A program made the translations under genes and the position numbers. Source: DATKUA01 sp965602675 (GTDB lineage: Bacteria; Acidobacteriota; DATKUA01). From it: a DNA stretch of 8,419 bases. The notes beneath the pieces were generated by a model. That model made no database searches and was not told the origin of the DNA. It worked only from the letters and a program-made list of their open reading frames with translations. Shown here one piece after another: positions 1 through 5,716 of this stretch; position 1 is the first letter of the stretch; every line of letters starts with the position of its first letter. The stretch spans positions 1-8,419 of the forward strand of contig CBFCZO010000139.1 in assembly GCA_965602675.1 (NCBI GenBank), written 5' to 3'.

Positions 1-2
1 GG

Positions 3-557
3 GGGGTCGTGCCTGCCGAGATCGAGTTCTACCGCCGCGAAAGCGAAAGCGGCGAGAATTCCGCACGGTATTTCCTCCGCGAGGCCGGCCTGCGAGCCAG
101 CGAGGAGGAGGCGAAGCGGGTCGTAGCCCGGGTTCGGCAGTTGTATGATGCCTATCCCGGTGTCGAGCCGCGATCCGGCGCGCTCGAGGTTGTCGCGGGG
201 CTCAAGGCCGCGGGCAAACGGCTCGCGCTGGTGACCGGCTCGCCACGGAGCGATGTGGAGCGGCTGCTCAAGGCGGAGCAGTCGGCGTTGTTCGACACGA
301 TCGTCACGGGCGACGACGTGGCCAACGGCAAACCGGATCCCGAACCGTACAGCCTGGCGTTGGAGCGGCTGGGAGTCGCGCCGCAGCGGGCCGTGGCCGT
401 AGAGAACTCGCCCTACGGCATCCGCTCCGCGAAGGCGGCGGGATTGGTAACGGCGGGTTTGACCTCCACGCTGCCGCCCGAAGATCTCGCGGAGGCCGAC
501 CTGGTGATCAATTCCCTCCGCAGGCTGGCCTCCTGGCTGGACATCCGGGAGGAGTGA
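3..557 (+). CDS. HAD-superfamily hydrolase (beta-phosphoglucomutase/phosphatase-like), 5' end outside window
   Basis: Probably a haloacid-dehalogenase-type phosphatase or phosphomutase acting on a small phosphorylated metabolite; the substrate cannot be read. The frame is open to the left edge, so the N-terminal DxDxT nucleophile loop lies outside the window. The GTG at 9 is unlikely to be the real start because a protein beginning there would lack the catalytic Asp. Counting from that GTG, residues 1-55 are the helical cap, motif II is the Thr in LALVTGS (Thr76), motif III is Lys108 in NGKPDPEPY, and motif IV is VENSPYGI (Glu132-Asn133). The GKPDPxPY signature followed by ExSxxG is typical of the HAD subfamily containing beta-phosphoglucomutase and phosphoglycolate phosphatase. 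The second motif IV acid is Asn, a variant I believe also occurs in other family members as VENAP. It ends with TGA 76 bases before the GntR gene, in the same direction. Family assignment is firm; the substrate is unknown. Confidence 0.88.
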   Translation, partial: GVVPAEIEFYRRESESGENSARYFLREAGLRASEEEAKRVVARVRQLYDAYPGVEPRSGALEVVAGLKAAGKRLALVTGSPRSDVERLLKAEQSALFDTIVTGDDVANGKPDPEPYSLALERLGVAPQRAVAVENSPYGIRSAKAAGLVTAGLTSTLPPEDLAEADLVINSLRRLASWLDIREE

Positions 558-572
558 TCGAGCGCTTGCGGT

Positions 573-601
573 TTGACAGGGAGTCAGTTATCGCATATTT
601 T
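573..601 (+). promoter_or_regulatory. Candidate sigma70-type promoter of the GntR-family gene
   Basis: A perfect -35 hexamer TTGACA (573-578) is followed, after a 17-base spacer, by TATTTT (596-601), a 4/6 match to TATAAT. It lies in the short AT-rich gap between the HAD gene and the regulator. A transcript would start near 608, giving a leader of about 25 bases. This suggests the regulator is transcribed separately from the HAD gene. It is seen by eye only and assumes that this organism uses E. coli-like hexamers. Confidence 0.5.
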
Positions 602-632
602 TTAGCGGGAAAAACCATAAAGAAATCGCGAA

Positions 633-1292
633 ATGCCCAGGAAGAGCAGAAGAAAGGATGTGTCGCTGGCCGAGACGGCCTATCTGAAGATCAAGGAGGA
701 GATTCTGCGCAACACGTTTCCTTCCGGTGAGTTTCTCAGCATCCGCGATCTTTCGATGGCCCTGAACGGCATGGGGCGCACCCCGGTGAGGGAGGCGGTG
801 CAGCGGCTCCACGACGAGCGGCTGCTGACGGTGGTGCCGCGCAAGGGCGTGATCATCCCGGAGTTCGACATCAAGAAGATGATGGATCAGCTCGAGATCC
901 GTCACATTCTGGAGCGTCACTCCGCCGTAAAGGCCGCCGACAATTTCGATGATGACGGGCTCGAGGATCTCAAATCGATCCTCGAAGACATGGTTTCGAT
1001 CGAGGGCAAGGGGAGTTATCAGCTCGCGAAGCTGAATATGATGTTTCACATCAAGATCGCGCAGGCCTCCAACAATCACGAAATTGTGGAGACACTCTCG
1101 CGGATCTACGACCACCACATCCGCATCTACACCTTCTTCCTGACCGATCCCACCCGCTTCAACCTCACGCAGAAGGAGCACTGGGAGATATACGAGGCGA
1201 TTTGCACCGGCGACAAGGATAAGATCAAATCCTCGATAGACGATCATTTCGAGAGCACTCGCCAGCAAATCCTCGCCAGCATCCTTCAGTAA
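633..1292 (+). CDS. GntR-family transcriptional regulator, FCD (FadR C-terminal) type
   Basis: A 219-residue DNA-binding regulator, normal in length for the FadR/FCD branch of GntR. Residues 12-75 form the winged helix, with the diagnostic GRTPVREAVQRL recognition helix (48-59) and the wing PRKGVII (69-75). Residues 85-215 form an all-helical FCD ligand domain. In this fold a small-molecule acid, often held through a metal, is bound by an Asp and three His. Here the three His are visible (His139 in MMFH, His183 in KEHWEIYEAI, His205 in DDHFEST), but the Asp position four residues before the first His is Asn135. The recognition helix is preceded by LNGMGRTP, one residue longer than the usual LGVSRTP. 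The ATG at 633 is chosen because it leaves a short basic N-terminus before the first helix; no clear Shine-Dalgarno precedes it. The ligand and operator are unknown. The alpha/beta hydrolase gene downstream is a possible target by adjacency only. Confidence 0.92.
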   Translation: MPRKSRRKDVSLAETAYLKIKEEILRNTFPSGEFLSIRDLSMALNGMGRTPVREAVQRLHDERLLTVVPRKGVIIPEFDIKKMMDQLEIRHILERHSAVKAADNFDDDGLEDLKSILEDMVSIEGKGSYQLAKLNMMFHIKIAQASNNHEIVETLSRIYDHHIRIYTFFLTDPTRFNLTQKEHWEIYEAICTGDKDKIKSSIDDHFESTRQQILASILQ

Positions 1293-1473
1293 CGACGTTG
1301 CCTCCCGCCGAGGGGGGGGTAATTCCGCAAGTATTGAGGCGAAGTGAAGATGTGTCCTGCCGAGCACTGGGGCGAATTCCGTCTCGATAGATGGCGGCCC
1401 GGGAGCGAGAGCCGGCGTTGATCGCGAGGGACGGCTAGCAGGTCTCTCCTTTACCTGTTTCCAAAACCACTGT

Positions 1474-1487
1474 TCGATTCGAATCGA
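1474..1487. promoter_or_regulatory. Perfect 14-bp palindrome, candidate operator upstream of the alpha/beta hydrolase
   Basis: TCGATTCGAATCGA is a perfect dyad centred between 1480 and 1481, in the gap between the regulator and the hydrolase gene. Seven bases further on is TTGACC (1495-1500), and after 17 bases TATTCA (1518-1523), a plausible though weak promoter. The palindrome would sit about 50 bases upstream of the resulting transcription start, a place suited to an activator, or to a repressor that acts by occlusion. It could bind the neighbouring GntR-type protein, although it does not look like the usual FCD operator (TNGT-N3-ACNA). A chance palindrome or restriction-type site is the alternative. 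Confidence 0.35.
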
Positions 1488-1494
1488 TTTTCAC

Positions 1495-1523
1495 TTGACC
1501 GCTGTGATGCCGCGCGGTATTCA
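1495..1523 (+). promoter_or_regulatory. Possible promoter of the alpha/beta hydrolase gene
   Basis: TTGACC (1495-1500, 5/6 match to the -35 consensus), a 17-base spacer and TATTCA (1518-1523, only 3/6 match to -10). It lies 58 bases before the hydrolase start and directly downstream of the 14-bp palindrome. The weak -10 would fit a promoter that needs an activator. Support is by eye only. Confidence 0.3.
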
Positions 1524-1567
1524 TGGTTTGATGAGAAGTAGACTCAATATCTGATCTTTCACATTAC

Positions 1568-1575
1568 AGGAGGTG
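1568..1575 (+). promoter_or_regulatory. Strong Shine-Dalgarno of the alpha/beta hydrolase
   Basis: AGGAGGTG, a near-perfect anti-16S match, ends five bases before ATG 1581 and fixes that start. It is the best ribosome-binding site in the window, better than those of the regulator or the peptidase, so this gene is probably well translated when transcribed. Confidence 0.85.
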
Positions 1576-1580
1576 TAACG

Positions 1581-2444
1581 ATGGCCGGCAAGAGATTCGC
1601 GAAGATTTACCGCAATGCCCCGAGCGAGATAGTCGAAGAGCTGCTGGAGTTTCGTAAGAACCATCCGCCAGTGCGGCGCGAGATCGAGGGGGTGACCTGG
1701 ACATGGCGCACAGTCGGTGAGGGGCCGGAAAGCCTGCTGATCCTGCCTGGAGCGACAGGAGACGGTGAGCAGCCTTTCCGGAACGTCACAGCACTTGGCC
1801 GGGATTACCGCGTCGTCTCGGCCGACTACGCGGCCGTTGCGACGATAGAGGATCTGGTCGACGGCCTGGCTGGGGTGATGGATGCCGAGGGAGTGGAAGC
1901 CGCGCACGTGGTGGGGGGCTCCTACGGCGGCATGGTGGCGCAGTGCTTGATGAGGAAATATCCCGAGAAGGTGAGAAAGGTGGTGCTGTCGCACACCGCG
2001 GCCCCTCGCGAGGAGGGATTGCGCAAGGTGAAGATCGCCGGGCGGCTGCTGCCGCTGTTTCCGATGTGGCTGCTGCGCAAGCTCTCAATGCTGGAAATCA
2101 AGAAGCAGATGAAGCCGTTCCCGGAGGCGGGCGCATTCTACGTGCCCTACTTCCGGGAGAAACTCGCCCTGCTGAAGAAGGCCGATATCAAGGCGATGAC
2201 GAGCCGCGTAATCGACCTCTACGAGAATTATCGCTTCAAGCCCGGGGATTTCGCCGACTGGAAGGAGAGGATACTGATCATCGAGGCGGCGAGTGACCGG
2301 ATGGTGCCGGACGAGGTGCAGCAACTGCTGCGCGATCTCTATCCGACGGCGCGGGTGCACACGTTCGAGGGGACGGGGCACGTGACGGCGGTGGTGAGGC
2401 CGGAGGAGTACGTGGCGGTGATCAGGGAGTTCCTGGCGGCGTAG
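1581..2444 (+). CDS. Alpha/beta-fold hydrolase
   Basis: A 287-residue, probably cytoplasmic hydrolase with a complete Ser-Asp-His triad. The nucleophile elbow is GGSYGG with Ser114; the acid is Asp239 in AASDRMVP; the base is His267 in GTGHVTAVV. The oxyanion-hole strand is LLILPGATGDGEQ (53-65), with PG where many relatives have HG. Residues 140-215 between the core strands form a basic, helical lid. There is no signal peptide. The layout, with an N-terminal strand (VTWTWRTVGEGPE), the LPG motif and the position of the elbow, reminds me of the maspardin/SPG21-like branch, but this is recall rather than a search. The substrate (ester, lactone, amide or other) cannot be inferred. It is preceded by a regulator, a palindrome and a strong ribosome-binding site, and followed by a terminator-like hairpin, so it is likely a single-gene transcript. 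Confidence 0.9.
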   Translation: MAGKRFAKIYRNAPSEIVEELLEFRKNHPPVRREIEGVTWTWRTVGEGPESLLILPGATGDGEQPFRNVTALGRDYRVVSADYAAVATIEDLVDGLAGVMDAEGVEAAHVVGGSYGGMVAQCLMRKYPEKVRKVVLSHTAAPREEGLRKVKIAGRLLPLFPMWLLRKLSMLEIKKQMKPFPEAGAFYVPYFREKLALLKKADIKAMTSRVIDLYENYRFKPGDFADWKERILIIEAASDRMVPDEVQQLLRDLYPTARVHTFEGTGHVTAVVRPEEYVAVIREFLAA

Positions 2445-2465
2445 TGAGCCTGTTAAGATGCACAG

Positions 2466-2500
2466 ACGGCGGGGAGGTGCGGCAGAGGCCTTCCCGCCGT
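2466..2500 (+). terminator. Hairpin, probable transcription terminator after the alpha/beta hydrolase
   Basis: Arms 2466-2477 and 2489-2500 pair over 12 bp, including one G-T wobble, around an 11-base loop. The stem is GC-rich (ACGGCGGGG on the left side). It begins about 22 bases after the hydrolase stop codon. The tail (GTTGATTAAT) is only mildly T-rich, so termination may be weak or helped by Rho. It is the strongest hairpin I found between genes here. Confidence 0.6.
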
Positions 2501-2605
2501 GTTGATTAATGAGGCCTTGGATCGCTGCGAAGGGGCGGCTCGAGTGTGCTAATGTATCTCCGTCAGGGAGAACCGGAAAATCAGAATAATTAACGGGGGT
2601 TTGCG

Positions 2606-4204
2606 ATGATTTATCTGCTGGCGGCCGCGATTTTATTTGGTTTGGTGCAAACGGAGGATGCGCTGTTAAAGACGGCGGAGGGGATAACGACGGAGGAGAT
2701 CGCAGCGCACATCCGCTTCCTCAGCGACGATCTGGTTGAGGGGCGGGGGATCGGGGCGCGCGGCGGCTACCTCGCCGAGCTTTATATCGAGACGATGTTC
2801 CGGCATTACGGCCTGGAGCCTGCGTTCGGCGAGTCGTACCGGCAGGAGGTGACGCTGCAGGGTGCGGCACCGGATCCGGCAACGGTGCTGGAGTTTGTGT
2901 CGCCGGGAGGAGAGAGCGCAAGTTTCGATTTCGGGGAGGATTTCGTCGCTGTATATCCGTTCCCACGGGAAGAGAAGACGCTGGAGGCCGAGCTTGTCTA
3001 CGTCGGCTACGGGATCATCGCGCCGGGCTACGAGTGGGACGACTACAAGGGTGTCGACGTTCGCGGCAAGATCGTGGTGATCCAGGTAAACGAGCCGCGG
3101 CCCGACCTGCCCGAGGTGTTCGAGGGCAGGACGCTGACCTACTTCGGCCGCTGGATCTACAAGTACCAGGAGGCGGCGCGGCAGGGAGCCGCCGGGGCGT
3201 TGCTGATCCACTCGACGGAGGATGCGGGCTACAGCTGGAGCGTGGTGCGTAACTCGTGGGCCGGCGAGTCGTTTTTCGTCCCCGGCACGCCCGATGTGCT
3301 GCCGATGCGTAGCTGGCTCAGCGGCGGGACGGCGCAGGAGTTGATGAAGCTGGCGGGCAAGGACCTTGCGCAGTTGCGCGCCGCGGCGCAGGAGCGCTCG
3401 TTTGAGCCGGTGCCGCTGGGTGTGAGGGCCCGGATCACCGCCGACAACAAGTATCGCAAGGTGATCACGCACAACATCGTCGGCGTCGCGCGCGGCAGGG
3501 CCCCCGCCGAGTCGGCGAGGGCGGTGGTGTTCAGCGCGCATCACGATCACTTCGGAGTCGGGGAGGGGGAGGGCGATCAGATCTACAACGGCGCGATCGA
3601 CAACGGATCGGCGGTGGCGGCGTTGCTGGCGATGGCGCACGTGTGCGGTGAGAACCAGGGCGCGCTGAGCCACGACGTCGTCTTTCTCGCCTGCGCGGCA
3701 GAGGAGGAGTTGATGCTCGGCTCCGACTACTTTGCCCGCAATCCGTCGTTGCCGGCGGAGCGGATCGCGGCGAACCTCAATTTCGAGATGACGAATGTGT
3801 GGGGCGAGGCGGACGACATGCTGGCCATCGGTGCGCAGTATTCCGATCTGCAGGAGTTGATCGAGGGGGTTGCCGGGCGGCACGGGATGACCGTTTCGCC
3901 GGAGAGCGCGCCCGAGCAGGGCTATTTCTACCGCAGCGACCAGGTGAGCTTCGCGCGCGCCGGGATCCCCGCGACCTGGATCGACCTGGGGGAGAAGCTG
4001 CGCGGCAAGCCGGAGGGCTACGGCAAGAAGCTGCGCGACGACTACAGGGCGAACTGCTATCACCAGGTGACCGACGAGTTCGACCCGGCGTGGGAGCTGA
4101 CGGGGACGCAGCAGATCATCCGGCTGTGCACCGAGTTGCTGCTGGCGATCGACGGGCGGAGTGAGCCGATCCAGTGGAAGGAGCACTCGCCGTTCAGGCG
4201 GTGA
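2606..4204 (+). CDS. Probably exported M28-family zinc metallopeptidase with PA domain
   Basis: A 532-residue aminopeptidase-like protein. Residues 1-16 are a short hydrophobic signal-like segment (MIYLLAAAILFGLVQT) with no basic residue; an in-frame TAA 15 bases upstream rules out a longer N-terminus. The start has only a weak ribosome-binding site (GGGGG at 2595-2599). Residues about 25-90 form an N-terminal helical part and 125-275 a PA-type insert (VYVGYGIIAP, GVDVRGKIVVI, GAAGALLIH). Residues 285-515 are the M28 catalytic domain: His312 and Asp314 in SAHHDHFG, Asp332 in GAIDNGSAVA, and Glu366 (general base) with Glu367 (ligand) in AAEEELMLGS. The fourth and fifth ligand positions are altered: Glu394 in LNFEM where Asp is usual, and Gln446 in YRSDQVSF where His is usual. 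The C-terminal YHQVTDEFDPAWELTG block (485-500) is typical of PA-containing M28 relatives. The likely role is trimming peptides outside the cytoplasm, but the altered metal site makes activity uncertain. It seems to be transcribed alone. Confidence 0.9.
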   Translation: MIYLLAAAILFGLVQTEDALLKTAEGITTEEIAAHIRFLSDDLVEGRGIGARGGYLAELYIETMFRHYGLEPAFGESYRQEVTLQGAAPDPATVLEFVSPGGESASFDFGEDFVAVYPFPREEKTLEAELVYVGYGIIAPGYEWDDYKGVDVRGKIVVIQVNEPRPDLPEVFEGRTLTYFGRWIYKYQEAARQGAAGALLIHSTEDAGYSWSVVRNSWAGESFFVPGTPDVLPMRSWLSGGTAQELMKLAGKDLAQLRAAAQERSFEPVPLGVRARITADNKYRKVITHNIVGVARGRAPAESARAVVFSAHHDHFGVGEGEGDQIYNGAIDNGSAVAALLAMAHVCGENQGALSHDVVFLACAAEEELMLGSDYFARNPSLPAERIAANLNFEMTNVWGEADDMLAIGAQYSDLQELIEGVAGRHGMTVSPESAPEQGYFYRSDQVSFARAGIPATWIDLGEKLRGKPEGYGKKLRDDYRANCYHQVTDEFDPAWELTGTQQIIRLCTELLLAIDGRSEPIQWKEHSPFRR

Positions 4205-4443
4205 GGGGCGACGCGGAAGACCCTCATAAAACAGGTATCGATCCCGCTTGACGATAGTCAATCCATTCGGCCGGGGTGTGCGCTAAAACCGGAGAAGCGA
4301 GGGCTATTTGACACGCGTGGTGTCGGCGGGGCGCTTCCGCGGGAAATCGCGCCAGCAGCACAAGTGGCTCGGCCTGACGCTGAACGGCATCTTTTCGCGG
4401 CGCCAACTTCGGTATACATATTGCTCTAATATTTGCAGCAGCC

Positions 4444-4472
4444 TTGCGGGCGGCGGGGGTGTGCAATACAAT
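4444..4472 (+). promoter_or_regulatory. Candidate promoter of the glmU-like/glmS unit
   Basis: TACAAT (4467-4472, 5/6 match to the -10 consensus) is preceded at 17 bases by TTGCGG (4444-4449, 3/6 match to -35). A transcript would begin near 4479, giving a leader of about 27 bases before ATG 4506. The AT-rich stretch just upstream (4410-4436) could act as an UP-like element, or hold an alternative -10 such as TCTAAT at 4425-4430. Confidence 0.45.
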
Positions 4473-4493
4473 CTCGGGCAAGAATAAGGCTGA

Positions 4494-4500
4494 AGAGGAG
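4494..4500 (+). promoter_or_regulatory. Shine-Dalgarno that decides the start of the GlmU-like gene
   Basis: AGAGGAG ends five bases before ATG 4506. The in-frame GTG at 4500 overlaps the last base of this site, so it cannot be the start used with it. The ATG also gives the family-typical N-terminus MKALLLTGG. Confidence 0.8.
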
Positions 4501-4505
4501 TGGCG

Positions 4506-5714
4506 ATGAAAGCGCTGCTGTTGACTGGCGGGACGGCGAGCCGGTTGCACCCGTTCACCTCGACGAGGCCGAAGCCGATGCTGCCGATCGCGAACCAGAC
4601 GATCCTGGAGCGAAACCTGGGGATGCTGCGGGAGGCGGGAGTGACGTCGGTGGTGGTGGCCACCGGAGGCAACGGCGAGAGAATCCGGGGTGCGCTGGGC
4701 GATGGCTCTGCGCTGGGCCTGCAGATCGAATACGTGCCGCAGGAGGGCGAGGGGATCGAAAGGGCTGTGGCTTCGGCACGCAAGAAATTCGTCGAGGGCC
4801 AATATTTCCTGCTCGTTTACGCGGACATCCTGACGACAGAGAACATCTTCAGCACCACGCTCTCGGTCTTCAACCGGCTGCGGGCGCCTGTGGCGGGCGT
4901 GGTGCTGCCTGACGGCTCGTCTGCGCTCTACGGCAATGTCTACCTCGACGGCGAGATGCACATCACGAGGATCGTGGAGAAGCCGGAGGAGTCGGGGCTG
5001 GGCAACTACGTGCTGGGTGGAGCATTCATGATGCCCTACGACCTGTTCGAGTTGCTGGAGGAGGGTTTGCCGATCCTGCAGGCGTGGGAGCAGCTGATCG
5101 AGCGCTACGGGATGTACGCGGCGATCTGGGAGAAGAAGTGGATCGATATCAACTATCCGTGGTCGATCCTGCAGGCCAACAAGATGGTGATGGACAGGTG
5201 GGAGGATTCGCGCGTGGCGCGCAGCATCGACCTGGCGGGCAACGTGTCGATCGAGGGCCCTGTGAAGATTGAGGAGGGCGTGGAGATTTGCGAGGGGGCG
5301 GTGATCCGCGGTCCGGTGATAATCGGGCGGGGCAGTTTCATCGGCCACAAGGCCTTGATCCGCGAGTACAGCGCGATCGGGCCGGGAACAACGATCGGCT
5401 ACGGCACGGAGTTGAAGAATTGCATCATATTCGGCGGAGCGACAATCGGGCGGATAAGCTTCATCGGCGATTCGGTGGTCGGAGAGGGCGCGGATATCGG
5501 CAGCTGCACGATGACGATCAACCGCCGCCTGCAGGGGGGGACGATCGAGGTTCCGGTCAAGGGCGAGCTGGTCGACAGCGGCCTGGACAAGCTGGGCGCG
5601 TTCATCGGCGACGGGGCGGTGGTCGGCGCCTCGAACACGATCCAGGCAGGGGCTGTAATCGACAGCGGCGCTGTGATCGGCCACCACTTCACCGTCGGCA
5701 GAGGGGAGGCCTGA
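4506..5714 (+). CDS. Bifunctional-type sugar-1-phosphate nucleotidyltransferase with left-handed beta-helix domain (GlmU-like)
   Basis: A 402-residue cytoplasmic protein. Residues 1-230 are a nucleotidyltransferase domain: LLLTGGTASRLHPFT nucleotide loop (4-18), RPKPMLPI (21-28), metal-site Asp107 in LVYADI, IVEKPEE (157-162), and WIDINYPW (212-219) with the second acidic site. Residues 240-400 are a left-handed beta helix of hexapeptide repeats (for example IEGPVKIEEGVEI, RGPVIIGRGSFIG), ending in DKLGAFIGDGAVVGASNTI. This domain order and spacing match the archaeal bifunctional enzyme described from Sulfolobus (ST0452), which makes UDP-GlcNAc or dTDP-sugars and acetylates amino-sugar phosphates, rather than classical bacterial GlmU. 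The glmS gene starts two bases after it, which argues for UDP-GlcNAc synthesis. Oddly, the acetyltransferase site is degenerate: Arg316 and Phe319 stand where the family has His and Tyr, and Gly345 where it has Lys, while Asn339 is kept. It may be a plain nucleotidyltransferase, or use another chemistry or acceptor. The sugar and nucleotide are not proven. Confidence 0.87.
   Translation: MKALLLTGGTASRLHPFTSTRPKPMLPIANQTILERNLGMLREAGVTSVVVATGGNGERIRGALGDGSALGLQIEYVPQEGEGIERAVASARKKFVEGQYFLLVYADILTTENIFSTTLSVFNRLRAPVAGVVLPDGSSALYGNVYLDGEMHITRIVEKPEESGLGNYVLGGAFMMPYDLFELLEEGLPILQAWEQLIERYGMYAAIWEKKWIDINYPWSILQANKMVMDRWEDSRVARSIDLAGNVSIEGPVKIEEGVEICEGAVIRGPVIIGRGSFIGHKALIREYSAIGPGTTIGYGTELKNCIIFGGATIGRISFIGDSVVGEGADIGSCTMTINRRLQGGTIEVPVKGELVDSGLDKLGAFIGDGAVVGASNTIQAGAVIDSGAVIGHHFTVGRGEA
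5703..5709 (+). promoter_or_regulatory. Shine-Dalgarno of glmS inside the end of the GlmU-like gene
   Basis: GGGGAGG lies within the last codons of the upstream gene, seven bases before ATG 5717. Together with the two-base intergenic gap, this indicates translational coupling and one mRNA. Confidence 0.75.
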
Positions 5715-5716
5715 GC

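Larger units (their letters stand above)
4205..4505. other. Intergenic region upstream of the glmU-like/glmS pair
   Basis: About 300 bases without a supportable gene on either strand. It holds two short dyads, TTGAC-gata-GTCAA (4248-4261) and GACAC-gcgtg-GTGTC (4310-4324), both with 5-bp arms and therefore possibly accidental. It also has an AT-rich patch at 4410-4436 and the candidate promoter at 4444-4472. There is no convincing terminator for the peptidase gene. I looked for a glmS-type ribozyme or another recognisable leader RNA and saw none. Confidence 0.6.

Noticed and set aside
588..1367. Minus-strand open frame covering the GntR gene
   Set aside because: It is antisense to a regulator with an unmistakable RTPVREAV helix, and I see no recognisable domain in it.
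2666..4261. Long open frame on the minus strand opposite the M28 peptidase
   Set aside because: Its translation is rich in Arg, Leu, His and Val and shows no motif, as expected from the antisense of a GC-rich gene. The + strand carries a clear peptidase.
4310..4324. GACAC-gcgtg-GTGTC dyad overlapping a TTGACA (4308-4313) as a regulated promoter
   Set aside because: No -10-like hexamer lies at a suitable distance downstream, and 5-bp arms in GC-rich DNA are weak evidence.
4205..4505. Possible glmS ribozyme or riboswitch in the leader of the glmU-like/glmS unit
   Set aside because: GCGCCAACTT at about 4400-4410 faintly recalls the ribozyme cleavage region, but the conserved core and pseudoknot sequences are not visible. 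The known ribozyme also sits directly upstream of glmS, not upstream of a preceding gene.
4224..5687. Long open frame on the minus strand opposite the GlmU-like gene
   Set aside because: The low-complexity translation (repeated Asp-His-Arg runs) mirrors the hexapeptide repeats and codon bias of the real + strand gene.
5288..5716. Upstream extension of the glmS frame, which stays open back to 5288
   Set aside because: GlmS needs Cys right after the initiator Met, and the extension overlaps the GlmU-like gene in another frame with low-complexity Arg/Gly/Asp sequence. ATG 5717 with its Shine-Dalgarno is the start.
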